56,209 bases of DNA, taken from Pelotomaculum terephthalicicum JT. Its GTDB lineage: Bacteria > Bacillota > Desulfotomaculia > Desulfotomaculales > Pelotomaculaceae. Position 1 is the first letter of the stretch. Each line of letters begins with the position of its first letter. The stretch spans positions 1 through 56,209 of the forward strand of contig NZ_JAKNBL010000017.1 in the NCBI RefSeq assembly GCF_022410535.1, in the 5' to 3' direction. Shown here in pieces: positions 44,426 through 55,296 of this stretch. The notes beneath the pieces were generated by a model. That model was given only the letters and a program-made list of their open reading frames with translations, made no database searches and was not told the DNA's origin. The position numbers and the translations under genes were made by a program.

Positions 44426-44535
44426 TGGTGCCGGACAGTCCTGTTATAGTTGTCGAAGAATTTCCCAGGCCCGATCATCCGGTCCCACCAGCCGGGACGA
44501 TTTTTTTGTGCCAGGGACGGTTCAATTCATCTGCC
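44426..44535. repeat. Possible degenerate REP/MITE remnant
   Basis: A GC-richer patch in an AT-rich gap. It holds GGTGCCGGACAG near 44427 and GTGCCAGGGACGGTTC near 44508, words often found in dispersed REP-like repeats of clostridial genomes. A hairpin CCGGTCCC / GGGAC lies near 44479-44498. Degenerate, so I rate it low. Confidence 0.35.
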
Positions 44536-44689
44536 TTGGCGCTTCTGCGAGCCGCATGCGCATAACCCGAAAGAGCGTACCGGATAAGTTAAGTATATAA
44601 TATTAATAAGCTTAATTTAAATAATATGCAATATTATTTTTTTGTCAGCTGATGATATAAAACATGCCATTTAAAGCCTTCTAATCTTA

Positions 44690-44760
44690 TTGACAATATC
44701 CTAGCGTTGTGCTAGGATAATTTTTAAAGTATAGTACCCAACTATGAAATCGGGTACTAT
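44690..44760 (+). promoter_or_regulatory. iscS promoter with two inverted-repeat operators
   Basis: TTGACA (44690-44695), 17 bp, TAGGAT (44713-44718). An 8-bp perfect dyad, ATCCTAGC (44698-44705) and GCTAGGAT (44711-44718), fills the spacer and -10, an ideal repressor site. A second perfect dyad, ATAGTACCC (44731-44739) and GGGTACTAT (44752-44760), lies in the leader right before AAGGAGG. The adjacent Rrf2 protein is the natural candidate; the second site could instead act as an RNA hairpin that hides the ribosome site. Confidence 0.75.
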
Positions 44761-44777
44761 TTAAGGAGGCTACAATT

Positions 44778-45971
44778 ATGAGGAGAGTTTATTTTGACCA
44801 TAGCGCAACTACCCCTGTCCATCCTCTGGTGGCGGAGGAAATATACCGTTTCATGATTGATCATAATTATGGCAACCCCTCCAGCCTACACTATTTCGGA
44901 CAAATCGCCCGCAAAGCCCTGGATGAATCACGTGAAAAAGTGGCCAAGGCCATTGGCGCGCAATCAAACGAAATTATATTTACAAGCGGCGGCACAGAAT
45001 CGGATAACATGGCGATTCATGGAGTGGCTTTAACTAATATCAAGAGGGGAAACCACGTAATAACCAGCGCAGTCGAACATCATGCGGTGATTAATGCAGT
45101 AAAGGCATTGGCCAAACAAGGTTTCAACGTTACGGTGCTTCCCATTGATCAATACGGGATGGTAAATGTCGATGAGGTAGAGAAAGCCATAACTGATAAA
45201 ACGATTTTAATTAGTATCATGCATGCCAACAACGAAGTCGGTACGATCATGCCCATTGCCGAGATCGGTAAAATGGTGAGGAAGCGTGGAATAATTTTTC
45301 ATGTCGACGCGGTCCAGAGTTTTGGAAAAATCCCGGTAAATGTGGATGACCTGGGGGCTGACTTGTTGACTGTCTCAGGACATAAAATATACGGTCCTAA
45401 AGGTATAGGCGCCCTTTATGTCCGCAAAGGAACGCGATGGAGACCAACACTTTTCCACGGAGGCGCGCAGGAACGCCTGCGCCGGGCGGGTACTGAGAAT
45501 GTTCCGGGTATCGTGGGTCTGGGTAAGGCGGCGGAACTGCTTATGGAAAATATGGAAGTTGAAAATAAACGGCTGTTGATTTTACGCGATAAATTAATCA
45601 GAGAAGTGACAAAACGGTTCAGCCATGTTAGATTAACAGGGCATCCCGCCATTCGCCTGCCAAACCATGCCAGTTTTGTGTTTGAATATATCGAAGGCGA
45701 GTCAGTGCTATTGAGCCTGGATATGAAAGGGATTGCGGTTTCTACCGGTTCGGCCTGCGCCTCAGGTTCATTAGAGCCTTCACACGTGCTTTTGTCAATG
45801 GGTATTCCACATGAAATTGCCCACGGTTCTATCCGTTTGACCCTGGGCGCGGGCAATACCGAAGAGGACGTGGATTACTTCCTTGAAACCATGGGGCCGA
45901 TTGTTGAAAAATTTCGGTCCATGTCACCTTTAAACAAGGAAATTAACTATAACAAAAATATTGATCAGTAG
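44778..45971 (+). CDS. iscS: IscS/NifS cysteine desulfurase
   Basis: A 397-residue class V PLP enzyme that takes sulfur from cysteine and passes a persulfide to IscU, TusA or others. PLP lysine in TVSGHKIYGPKG, opening VYFDHSATTPVHPLV, EHHAV near residue 98, and the catalytic cysteine in TGSACASGSLEPSHVL. AAGGAGG precedes the ATG by 8 nt. It is divergent from iscU, so the two parts of the Fe-S machine are under separate promoters. Confidence 0.94.
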   Translation: MRRVYFDHSATTPVHPLVAEEIYRFMIDHNYGNPSSLHYFGQIARKALDESREKVAKAIGAQSNEIIFTSGGTESDNMAIHGVALTNIKRGNHVITSAVEHHAVINAVKALAKQGFNVTVLPIDQYGMVNVDEVEKAITDKTILISIMHANNEVGTIMPIAEIGKMVRKRGIIFHVDAVQSFGKIPVNVDDLGADLLTVSGHKIYGPKGIGALYVRKGTRWRPTLFHGGAQERLRRAGTENVPGIVGLGKAAELLMENMEVENKRLLILRDKLIREVTKRFSHVRLTGHPAIRLPNHASFVFEYIEGESVLLSLDMKGIAVSTGSACASGSLEPSHVLLSMGIPHEIAHGSIRLTLGAGNTEEDVDYFLETMGPIVEKFRSMSPLNKEINYNKNIDQ

Positions 45972-46223
45972 TATTGTATAAACCAAAAGTTAAAATGCAG
46001 CCTTTAGATTTACCCAAGTGGCCATTCACGAGAAATAACATGACATTTCATCAAAACTTCAGTTAGCGTATCTCTTTAGGTATACTTATGTGCTTATGTG
46101 AATTGCATCCATGCTTAATCGGGTAACCATATTTTGCACCAACGGTGTCGGCCGCGCACCCACCGGCGAGCCTTCTCACTCCTGCAGACCGGAAACAGGA
46201 CAGCCCGGCGATGTCATTGCTTA
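45972..46223. other. Gap after iscS without a supported gene
   Basis: No reading frame here is convincing. A GC-rich patch (about 46140-46215) is open in several frames but matches nothing I know; it may be a gene remnant. Confidence 0.4.
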
Positions 46224-46269
46224 AAGAACTAGAGGCCAGGTAAGCGTGCTTACCTGGCCTCTAGTTCTT
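46224..46269. repeat. Perfect 22-bp inverted repeat with 2-nt centre
   Basis: Arms 46224-46245 and 46248-46269 are exact complements (core CTAGAGGCCAGGTAAGC). This would give a very stable RNA hairpin or DNA cruciform. There is no T-run after it, so a simple terminator is unlikely, though it could still end iscS transcripts. It is too short for an element with its own gene. Confidence 0.7.
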
Positions 46270-46304
46270 CAGGTCAGCCATTTCAATATATCAACTAGTT
46301 GGAA

Positions 46305-46444
46305 TCAACCAAGACGAATTTTTCCCTTTTTTTCCATTTGAATTAATTTCCCGTCCTGAACGATCAAAGTCACACTTCATAACGCAGGTCCTTTAATAAT
46401 ATGAGCAGCCCTTTTAGCCAAGGTATTTGAGAAGGATATTCCAT
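46305..46444 (-). pseudogene. DUF2292 (YezD-like) gene broken by a 1-nt deletion
   Basis: A good start (ATG at 46444 behind GGGGGAG at about 7 nt) opens a frame reading LLKDLRYE then stops. Shifting by one base at 'TATG-AAGTG' (about 46371) restores YGSVTLIVQDGKLIQMEKKG and a normal end KIRLG. That is the DUF2292/YezD pattern of ~50 residues. The region is 140 nt, one short of 47 codons. A single-base deletion or a sequencing error explains it; programmed frameshifting is less likely because no slippery run is present. Confidence 0.65.
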
Positions 46445-46581
46445 ATTTTTACTCCCCCCCTTAAACAACAACTTAGAAGCCCTCATACAGCCGAGCCCCT
46501 TTCTAAAACCATTTAATTAATAGTAACTCAGTAAAAATACTATTATTATAATTGGGGATGTCAAGAAAAACTAAGGGAAAT

Positions 46582-47148
46582 TTATTCTTCTTTACTCAGA
46601 TAATTAAGCGGTTTACAAATAATTTCATTAACACGCAGGTTCCTAACCTGCTGAGAAGAAGCCGCCTGCATGACTAAAGCGGTATCGGAGCCACGGCCGG
46701 TCCCGGCTACGGCGATTACTTTTTCCCCGCTTGCCAATAAACCGGCGTCCGTTGACATGAGCACGATTTCAAAGCACACCTTTACTCCCTGGGAAAAGCA
46801 GCGTAACAGATTGGCCATTAACGTGGGAATGTTTGAATCATATAGTTTATCCGTATGGAAGAGCATCGTGCCGAAATGAACTTCGTGCCCGGATTCTCTT
46901 AAAGTTTTTACCAACTCTTGAGGAAATAGATTTTCTTTCCTTTTAAAATCAAACTGATGCGGCACAACAATTAATTTCACTTTATTATCTTTAAAGAAAT
47001 CCAACGCTTTCCGGGCTGTTTCACCAGTAGTGGAAGCCAGGACTAATTTCCTGATTCCCAGAGCGGCCAATTTTTCTTTAACCAAGCCGAAAACGATCCC
47101 GGTATTTTCCGGGCTTAAACCTTCAAAATAAACTACCTTGCTTTCCAT
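46582..47148 (-). CDS. Pyruvate-kinase C-terminal-domain-like protein
   Basis: A 188-residue free-standing alpha/beta domain like the C-terminal domain of pyruvate kinase: LVLASTTGETARKALDFF near residue 34 and the late KVIAVAGTGRGSDTALVM. Such single domains occur in anaerobes; their role is unknown and they lack the kinase active site. ATG at 47148 has AGGAG at 8 nt. It is a single gene followed by an AT-rich gap. Confidence 0.7.
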   Translation of the reverse strand: MESKVVYFEGLSPENTGIVFGLVKEKLAALGIRKLVLASTTGETARKALDFFKDNKVKLIVVPHQFDFKRKENLFPQELVKTLRESGHEVHFGTMLFHTDKLYDSNIPTLMANLLRCFSQGVKVCFEIVLMSTDAGLLASGEKVIAVAGTGRGSDTALVMQAASSQQVRNLRVNEIICKPLNYLSKEE

Positions 47149-47276
47149 AAACACAGCTCCTTTCTTGTTAAGTATAATGCCTAAACACAATATATGTCAT
47201 CCTTTCCCAACGCGCCGCTGCTGCAACACTTTTTGCCCTATCTATGTTTCCCGCCTTGTCTAATGGATCAAAACCA

Positions 47277-48002
47277 TTAAGGAATGGATTTAATATCAAT
47301 GAACATTGGGTCATGCAGCGGAACAATGATATCCGCCATATTTTTCACCTTTAAAGCACTATCATAAACTTCCCGGCAATCAGTATGGAGTCCGCAGGCC
47401 GCTACTTCTAATCCTTTTTCCTTCATAGACGGCGTCTGGGTAAATGTACTCATTTGAGAACAAAAACCTGTTATAATCGCTTTCCCCCGCCAAGTTTCGA
47501 TCTGTATCGACTGGCCGCCCGGACTGTGCCCCGGCGTCAAAAAAACCTTCACATCCGGTAAAATTTCGCAATCGCCATCAATAATCCTAAATTTTAGATT
47601 TTCAAAATACTCTCTGTTATAATCCACAGCGTTAAATACATGCGGATTACAGGCATATTCCAGCTCTCTTTTTTGAACGATAAAGGTAGCATTTTTATAC
47701 TTGCTTGCTAAGGCAATATGATCAAAATGTAAATGCGTAACAATTACTTGTTCAATTTCCTCCGCTTTAAGCCCAACACTTTGCAACCCTTGTTCCAAGG
47801 AAAAAATTGAAGTGGTGGGAAACTCTTTGTTATAATGTTCTCCCTGTGCTCCGGCATCAACTATGGTGACTGGGTCTGAACCTTGAATGTACCAAATATA
47901 ACAGGCGCTTTTTACTTTTTTCCCGATGTTCCACCGATAGGTCCATTGCGACATATCCCGGATACCTTCACACAGTGCAATTGGCTTAATAACGTAATTC
48001 AT
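47277..48002 (-). CDS. Metallo-beta-lactamase-fold hydrolase (lactonase-like)
   Basis: A 241-residue MBL protein with H-L-H-F-D-H near residue 93, TPGHSPGGQS near 160, and a late LHDP. The single-domain shape and H-x-H-x-D-H order resemble N-acyl-homoserine lactonases (AiiA/AttM). The true substrate is unknown; quenching of acyl lactones or another ester is possible. ATG at 48002 has GGAGG at 5 nt. Confidence 0.75.
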   Translation of the reverse strand: MNYVIKPIALCEGIRDMSQWTYRWNIGKKVKSACYIWYIQGSDPVTIVDAGAQGEHYNKEFPTTSIFSLEQGLQSVGLKAEEIEQVIVTHLHFDHIALASKYKNATFIVQKRELEYACNPHVFNAVDYNREYFENLKFRIIDGDCEILPDVKVFLTPGHSPGGQSIQIETWRGKAIITGFCSQMSTFTQTPSMKEKGLEVAACGLHTDCREVYDSALKVKNMADIIVPLHDPMFIDIKSIP

Positions 48003-48036
48003 CTTAACCTCCACTTTGCCGCTGCCGCCGGCGCCT

Positions 48037-48336
<300 letters not shown>

Positions 48337-48363
48337 TCACTCCTAATTATAGCGTCATTCTTA

Positions 48364-49867
<1,504 letters not shown>

Positions 49868-49892
49868 TCCTCCCGCGTTAATTATGCCCCTC

Positions 49893-50819
49893 CTATTCCT
49901 GAAATAGCGCCGTGCTTAAATATCTTTCGCCGGTATCAGGCAATACCGCCACAATCAATTTACCTTTGTTTTCCGGTCTCTTGGCAATCTGCAGAGCGGT
50001 AAAAGCGGCGGCGCCGGATGAAATTCCGACTAATATGCCTTCTTCCCGGGCCAGCCTCCGTCCGGTCTCAAAAGCCTCTTCATTTTTAACTTTGAAGATC
50101 TCATCGACAACTTGGAGGTTCAGCACGTCAGGCACAAATCCGGCGCCAATCCCCTGAATCTTGTGCGGCCCGGGTGTACCTCCCGACAATACCGGGGAAT
50201 CAAAGGGCTCCACCGCAATTACTTTGAATTCCGGCTTGCGTTTTTTGATCACTTCACCGACACCCGTTATCGTCCCGCCTGTGCCAATCCCGCCGATCAG
50301 AATATCAACTTTGCCGTCGGTGTCTTCCCAGATTTCTTCTGCCGTGGTGGCCCGGTGAATCTCCGGGTTGGCCTGGTTTTTAAACTGCTGGGGAACAAAG
50401 GAATTCGGCACCTGGGCCGCGAGTTCTTCCGCTTTCCGGATAGCCCCTTTCATACCCTCCGCGCCGGGCGTCAATACAAGTTCCGCCCCATAAGCGCTCA
50501 ACAGGTTGCGGCGCTCAACACTCATGGTGTCCGGCATGGTCAGGATTAGCTTATACCCCCTGGCCGCGGTGACAAAAGCCAGAGCTATGCCGGTATTGCC
50601 GCTAGTAGGTTCAATAATTACGGTGTCTTTGTTTATTAACCCTTTTTCTTCAGCATCCTTGATCATGCTCAGACCGATACGGTCTTTTACACTGCCGCCG
50701 GGATTAAACGCTTCCAACTTTACAACCACCTCAGCCTCCAATCCGGCGTTGATCCTAGTCAATCTCAGCAAAGGTGTTTTCCCGATTAAACCCGTCAGGT
50801 TGTTTGCGATCTTTGCCAT
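49893..50819 (-). CDS. cysK: Cysteine synthase CysK
   Basis: A 308-residue O-acetylserine sulfhydrylase. PLP lysine in [12 protein letters not shown], substrate loop [11 protein letters not shown], phosphate loop IGTGGTITG, and a normal C-terminus. It fixes sulfide into cysteine, complementing the siroheme protein and desulfurases of the window. AGGAGG precedes the ATG by about 9 nt. It is the first gene after the promoter at 51026-51054 and may be co-transcribed with pdxS, 25 bp on. Confidence 0.94.
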   Translation of the reverse strand: MAKIANNLTGLIGKTPLLRLTRINAGLEAEVVVKLEAFNPGGSVKDRIGLSMIKDAEEKGLINKDTVIIEPTSGNTGIALAFVTAARGYKLILTMPDTMSVERRNLLSAYGAELVLTPGAEGMKGAIRKAEELAAQVPNSFVPQQFKNQANPEIHRATTAEEIWEDTDGKVDILIGGIGTGGTITGVGEVIKKRKPEFKVIAVEPFDSPVLSGGTPGPHKIQGIGAGFVPDVLNLQVVDEIFKVKNEEAFETGRRLAREEGILVGISSGAAAFTALQIAKRPENKGKLIVAVLPDTGERYLSTALFQE

Positions 50820-51025
50820 TACTACTTACCTCCTGTTTTTTTAAATTTTGGTCCCTGTAAAATCATTGTCTTATTCATTGCCTTATATCGGGCATTCACT
50901 TAGTCCCGGCAACACTGGACATAGTTGAAAATATTATGTATCTTTCTATCTCACCTCCCAAATAAAATTTAAATGTTTAGTAATATAGTCTAATTTAATG
51001 GATAGTAATTTTATAAGTTTATTAA
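50820..51025 (-). other. cysK leader, ~200 nt
   Basis: The leader holds GGGAGGTGAG near 50960 and an 8-codon frame (MSSVAGTK) at about 50905-50931, poorly placed for that site. I see no T-box, S-box or clear terminator, so control of cysK is not readable here. Confidence 0.35.
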
Positions 51026-51054
51026 ATTTTATAATCCGTTAACCATTTTGTCAA
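51026..51054 (-). promoter_or_regulatory. Sigma-A promoter of cysK
   Basis: Minus strand: TTGACA (51054-51049), 17 bp, TAAAAT (51031-51026), near consensus. It implies a leader of about 200 nt. Confidence 0.7.
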
Positions 51055-51076
51055 CTAGAAATTTAAAAAATAAATA

Positions 51077-51108
51077 AAACATCCCCGCACATATGGCAAG
51101 GATGTTTT
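51077..51108. terminator. Terminator hairpin between bioB and cysK promoter
   Basis: AAAACATCC (51077-51085) and GGATGTTTT (51100-51108) pair across a 14-nt loop with A/T flanks. It lies downstream of bioB on the minus strand, 180 bp beyond its stop. The stretch in between shows no clear gene. Confidence 0.65.
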
Positions 51109-51289
51109 GGCCCGGTATGATTAAGGATTGTTTAATTTTCTGAGATTGAGGAAACCTTAATTATTTCTCCGTCCAATACTCCGTTAACCGTTATAGTTAT
51201 ATTGCTAACATTAAACGGCAAACCAAATTAAAAGGCATTCCTGTTGTTTATAACAAGGGGGCTTTCTCACAAAAAACAGGATAAGCAAA

Positions 51290-52288
51290 TTATCTTAGAC
51301 TCATAGGGTTGAGGCCAAGGCCTGTTAATGTGGCCATGTCTTCCGCCACGCCACGTCCGGCCGTAGTTAAATAATTTCCAATCAGCATACCGTTGACACC
51401 CGACAACAAACCGAGAGGCATTAGTTCTCCCAGGTTCTGTTCGCGCCCCCCGGCATAACGAATTATTTTATCAGGTAAAATTAGACGGAATATGGCGAAG
51501 GTCTTTAGTATTTCCATGGGACTCAGCCTTTCCTGATTTTCAAGGGCCGTTCCTTTGATGGGATTGAGGACGTTGACGGGAATCGAATCCACATCCAGTT
51601 CCTTTAAAGCAAACGCCATCTCTATGCGGTGTTGCCATGTCTCACCCAGCCCGATGATCCCACCCGAGCATACTTCAAGACCAGCCGCTTTTATTCTTTT
51701 GATTGTAGTCACGCGTTCCTCATAAGTATGCGTGGTACATATTTCATCGAAGAAGCTTTGACCAGCCTCCAGATTATGGTGGTAACGAGTGATCCCCGCT
51801 TCCTTTATCGCCGCAACTTGCTCATCACCAAGCGTACCCAGTGAACAGCATTGATTAAGGCCGGTTTCCTTGCCGACAAGTTTGATTGCGTTGATGATAG
51901 CGTCAAAATCCGGGTCGTCCTCCATACCGCGGCCCGCGGTAACGATGCAAAAACGGTAGGCGCCGTCGGTTTCCGCCTTTTTAGCGGCGTTAAGTATCTG
52001 TTCCTCACCCATTAACGGATAAACCTCAATTTCAGCCTCATGATGTGCCGATTGGGCGCAAAACTTGCAGTTTTCCGAACAGCCGCCTGCACGGGCGTTA
52101 ACGATTTCACAAGTATCAATTTGACTACCCGTAAAGGTTTCCCGGACCTTATTGGCTACACCCAGCAATATGGGAGTGTCAGCGTCATCAAGAGCAGCTA
52201 GGGCCATTGCTTCATCAAAGACTATGCCGCCACCGCCTAACACCTTTTTCCCCAACGAAAAAACCAAATCATAACCATTCATTAGCAA
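51290..52288 (-). CDS. bioB: Biotin synthase BioB
   Basis: A 332-residue radical-SAM enzyme that inserts sulfur into dethiobiotin. The 4Fe-4S ligands are C-x3-C-x2-C in GGCSENCKFCAQSAHH, with YHHNLEAGQSFF and the C-terminal radical SAM/BATS region (LNPIKGTALE, RYAGGRE). The start is TTG at 52288, with AAAGGAG at 9 nt; the ATG two codons later is too far from that site. A BirA box at 52303-52334 covers its promoter. No other biotin gene is nearby. Confidence 0.93.
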   Translation of the reverse strand: MLMNGYDLVFSLGKKVLGGGGIVFDEAMALAALDDADTPILLGVANKVRETFTGSQIDTCEIVNARAGGCSENCKFCAQSAHHEAEIEVYPLMGEEQILNAAKKAETDGAYRFCIVTAGRGMEDDPDFDAIINAIKLVGKETGLNQCCSLGTLGDEQVAAIKEAGITRYHHNLEAGQSFFDEICTTHTYEERVTTIKRIKAAGLEVCSGGIIGLGETWQHRIEMAFALKELDVDSIPVNVLNPIKGTALENQERLSPMEILKTFAIFRLILPDKIIRYAGGREQNLGELMPLGLLSGVNGMLIGNYLTTAGRGVAEDMATLTGLGLNPMSLR

Positions 52289-52302
52289 TGAAACCCACTC
52301 CT

Positions 52303-52345
52303 TTGTTAACTAATTATTTTATACAGGTTAACAATCTTAAGACAA
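52303..52345 (-). promoter_or_regulatory. BirA operator and promoter of bioB
   Basis: TTGTTAAC (52303-52310) and GTTAACAA (52327-52334), 16 bp apart, form the classic biotin-repressor dyad. The minus-strand promoter TTGTCT (52345-52340), 16 bp, TATAAA (52323-52318) overlaps it, so BirA bound to biotinyl-AMP would shut off bioB. Confidence 0.85.
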
Positions 52346-53159
52346 TAATTTACTGATATTTCCTAAGGAAATTATTATAATTATATGTCAACCCTTAAGA
52401 CATGAAAAGTTAACAATAATATTATACTACTTGTATATTATCTTTCAAGTCATAACAGCCTTTATTTCTCACCATAAGCTATAAAAATACATACTTCGCC
52501 CCCTGCTTTGTCCATTCGGAAAACAGACTCACCCGCACGTTATAAACTAATAAGTATGTTGACATCAAATAGATGCTATAGTAAACTTATAATCATAGTA
52601 TACATATGCTTATAGTTAGCTTTTGATCTCACAGCTCATAACAAGACGATCAGTCAGTTAATCCTTCAGTGTTTATCGAGTTTATTCTTTTGGAAGACAA
52701 GTGCATGCTCAAAAGCCCCTGATAGAGTCCCTGCCATAAGATACATCACTGCCATAATCAAACGAAATCAAAACACTCCTCAAAAAAGGCATTCTCCAGA
52801 CGAATCTTCTAAAGAGAGTCTCGTGGAACTAATCCACAGAACGTCCGTTATATCCCCGCTGGATAAAAGATATTTCGCAGGAAGGAGAAATTCATCCTCA
52901 TGCTCTGTGCAGAGGTCTGTATAAAAAGGAGCTATGCTCGACGGCCGCAATGTCATAGAACAAGCGAGCAAGGAGCCCGGCCACACCCATGGCAAGGGCA
53001 AGCATCTCGGCTTCGTCGGGCAAAACTTCCAGGACATGAATACGGGTTCGCATGAGGTGAGACTCGACTACGTGAAAAAGGAGGAGATAAGGAAAGGCTG
53101 TTTGCCCCATAAATAAAAATTTGTGTAAAGGTAATGTCGATTCTGTTTATTATTAAAAA
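52346..53159. other. 800-bp stretch of gene debris with an orphan promoter
   Basis: On the plus strand TTGACA (52559-52564), 17 bp, TAAACT (52582-52587) resembles a promoter but no intact gene follows. On the minus strand, frames around 52780-53110 look partly protein-like (HVLEVLPDEAEMLALAMGVA) but break repeatedly. I read the stretch as decayed genes and cannot name them. Confidence 0.4.
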
Positions 53160-53567
53160 ATGGGTGGTTCTATTTTTGTTCGTACTACTTTTTTGTTGGA
53201 TACATTAATTCCCGCATGGGATGTGGAAACTTCACCATATCTTTGCGGAAAGAGACTAGCTGCGGTATATCCGGATGGAACGGTTGGACCATGTATTAGG
53301 GACCATTCATTTAAAACAGGAACTATATTTGACGCAGATCCCTTAAGCATAATACAATGTGACGCATTTCATTATGATATTTCCAAACCAGAAATCCCGG
53401 ATGAATGCAGGGAATGTGAATCCAGAACTGCCTGTCATGGAGGATGTCCGCACGATAAATTGTTATTGACCGGTACCACGTCAGGAAAATCTGTCGAATG
53501 CGATGTCCATAAAAAAATCATTCCAATGATTAAGACATTTGGATCAATTAAAAAACGATATAAATAA
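53160..53567 (+). pseudogene. Radical-SAM/SPASM protein, C-terminal remnant
   Basis: A 135-residue piece with a SPASM-type cysteine pattern: YLCGKRLAAVYPDGTVGPC, then CRECESRTACHGGCPHD. SPASM domains carry auxiliary Fe-S clusters at the C-terminus of radical-SAM enzymes that modify peptides or sulfatases. The radical-SAM barrel that should precede it is missing, and there is no good ribosome site. It ends normally. Confidence 0.7.
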
Positions 53568-53686
53568 AACCATTTGATAATAATATGGAAAATTCCGATG
53601 TGCTTGTTTTAATCAGAAAAGGCGATTATTATATATGAAAAAGCAATTAATACGGCCCCCCAAAATTAAGATAAAGAGGGACAAGA

Positions 53687-54439
53687 TTGATAAAAAATCA
53701 TCGTAAATGGTTTTTGGCTAAAACTAAACGGGCTATTTATGATTTCGGTATGATTGAAGACGGTGACCGGATAGTGGTGGGATTTTCCGGAGGCAAAGAC
53801 AGTGTTGCTCTACTATATTCGCTTTACCTGCTCGGCCGTTCCTTTCCGGTTAAGTTCGACCTGGCAGCGGTTTTTATTAAAACCGGTTGGCCGATGGATC
53901 TACCTGTACTGGAGAACTTTTGCCGATCTTTAAATGTACCTTTTCATATAGTAGAAACGGAAATAGCAAAGATTGTCTTTGAGGACAGGCAGGATGACAA
54001 CCCCTGTGCCATTTGTTCACATCTGCGCCGCGGTGCTTTGCATAGTAAAGTCCTGGAACTCGGCTTCAATAAAGTTGCCCTTGGTCACCACTTGGACGAT
54101 GTGATCGAAACATTTTTCATGAGTATGATTTATACCGGCCAGATCCGTGTGTTTTCTCCGTTTACATTTCTTGACCGCACCGGGCTTACCATGATCAGAC
54201 CAATGGTATATCTTCCGGCGGAGGAGATTGTTTCCTTTGTAAAGCTGGAAGAATTGCCTTTTATTGTAAACCCCTGTCCGGCTAACGGTTTTACTAACAG
54301 AGAGGTAGTGAAAAAGCTTATATTTGACCTGGTCAAGCGCTTCCCTGATTTAAAAGCGCGCTTTCTTACCTCACTACAAACGTTCGATCAGCGCAATTTA
54401 TGGCCTGACGTCCGTTCCAGGAGTAAGAAGAAAAATTGA
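53687..54439 (+). CDS. TtcA-family tRNA thiolation-type PP-loop ATPase
   Basis: A 250-residue PP-loop protein with VVGFSGGKDSVALLY near residue 30, C-x2-C in NPCAICSHLRR near 105, and a third cysteine in VNPCPANG. TtcA uses a 4Fe-4S cluster held by such cysteines to make 2-thiocytidine in tRNA. The overall pattern LGHHLDDVIETFFMSMIYTG fits. TTG start with AGAGGG at 6 nt. It would draw sulfur from the desulfurase system. It is the one complete gene in this decayed part. Confidence 0.85.
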   Translation: MIKNHRKWFLAKTKRAIYDFGMIEDGDRIVVGFSGGKDSVALLYSLYLLGRSFPVKFDLAAVFIKTGWPMDLPVLENFCRSLNVPFHIVETEIAKIVFEDRQDDNPCAICSHLRRGALHSKVLELGFNKVALGHHLDDVIETFFMSMIYTGQIRVFSPFTFLDRTGLTMIRPMVYLPAEEIVSFVKLEELPFIVNPCPANGFTNREVVKKLIFDLVKRFPDLKARFLTSLQTFDQRNLWPDVRSRSKKKN

Positions 54440-54440
54440 T

Positions 54441-54479
54441 GGAGTATTATTTACAAGCGGCGGCAGCGAGTCAAACCAT
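54441..54479 (+). pseudogene. 39-bp scrap of a second cysteine desulfurase
   Basis: The bases encode G-V-L-F-T-S-G-G-S-E-S-N-H, the conserved PLP-binding loop of NifS/IscS-type enzymes, without anything before or after. It abuts the methyltransferase remnant. Confidence 0.6.
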
Positions 54480-54804
54480 CAAGTTAGTTGTTCCAGGCGG
54501 TCAATTTCAGATAGATCCTTAATTGCCGGAGCTTGCAGGTAGGCCGTCTCGTCCTCCGGATAATAAACGGTTGCCCCCATTGCCTCCGCCTGCTGGTACA
54601 GGTCGGTAAAAATCCTGATAATGTCGTACTTGAAATACTTGTATGATTCTATTTGGGCCTTGGCGATAAGATCTCCGTTTCCCCGCAGGGAAGATATTTT
54701 TACACTGATTACCCGCACGCGCCGTTCCCCACAATGGGGACACACGGCAGCCGGTCAATCGCTTCACCTTTGGCCAGCGCCTGAAGCCTTTCCGCAGCGG
54801 TCAT
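54479..54804 (-). pseudogene. UroD-type corrinoid methyltransferase, truncated and frameshifted
   Basis: It begins with MTAAERLQALAKGEAIDRLP, the typical N-terminus of MtaA/CmuA-like methyltransferases, shifts frame at about 54735 (after VGNGA), and goes on with ISSLRGNGDLIAKAQIESYK and GATVYYPEDETAYLQAPAIK. After roughly 105 residues it is cut off at the desulfurase scrap. Full-length members have about 340 residues. With the ASKHA fragment upstream it was part of a methyl-transfer operon. Confidence 0.75.
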
Positions 54805-55131
54805 CTGATCCAACTTCTCCACCAGGTATCTCGCCCCTGTGTAGAGAGCGGCTTTGGCCAACTGCACCGCTCTCACGTCCCCCTGAGTAAGCACGATATC
54901 CTGGTCAATAGCCGTTTCACGCGCCCAGGCCAGGACAAATTCGGTTTTCCCGGACTCGTTTTTGCGCAGCCTGCGCGACGGCAGGTGCTTGTTAAAGCGC
55001 CCGCTCTTGGCGATGATGCCGGTTAACGCTATTTTTCTCAAAACACAATAGTCAGCCGTAATTTCCGCAGAGAGATTTTTCTCTTGAATCAAAGCTTCCC
55101 AAAAGAATTCCCAGTAAATCTCCCCACGCAT
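54805..55131 (-). pseudogene. Corrinoid-activation (RACE/DUF4445) protein fragment
   Basis: About 109 residues with RKIALTGIIAKSGRFNKHLP and ARETAIDQDIVLTQGDVRAV, LAKAALYTGARYLVEKL: the ASKHA domain of reductive activators of corrinoid proteins. The N-terminal ferredoxin domain and about 90 residues of C-terminus are gone, and the piece runs in frame into the methyltransferase remnant. Such activators use ATP to reduce Co(II) to Co(I). Confidence 0.7.
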
Positions 55132-55296
55132 TTACTTTTCAATATATGGGTGGGACTGGTACATTATTATCTTGCGAACGGGGATTTGTTTGCTCCGGAA
55201 GGAAATGTAATCAAACGGTATGGCGATACTCTGGTTGAGAATTATATAAAATTGATTCAAACAGATCACCGGACTAGGGGCGGCAGGGATGAGTGA
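55129..55296 (+). pseudogene. TetR-type regulator, C-terminal remnant
   Basis: About 55 residues reading LFNIWVGLVHYYLANGDLFA and then RYGDTLVENYIKLI: the ligand-domain tail of a TetR regulator. No DNA-binding part precedes it. Its TGA overlaps an ATG, suggesting it once led an operon. Confidence 0.6.

Noticed and set aside
46140-46215. Coding gene in the GC-rich patch after iscS
   Set aside because: Several frames are open but short, without start signals or recognisable motifs.
50905-50931. Leader peptide MSSVAGTK in the cysK leader
   Set aside because: The nearest ribosome site is about 26 nt away, and the peptide has no cysteine codons that would suggest attenuation.
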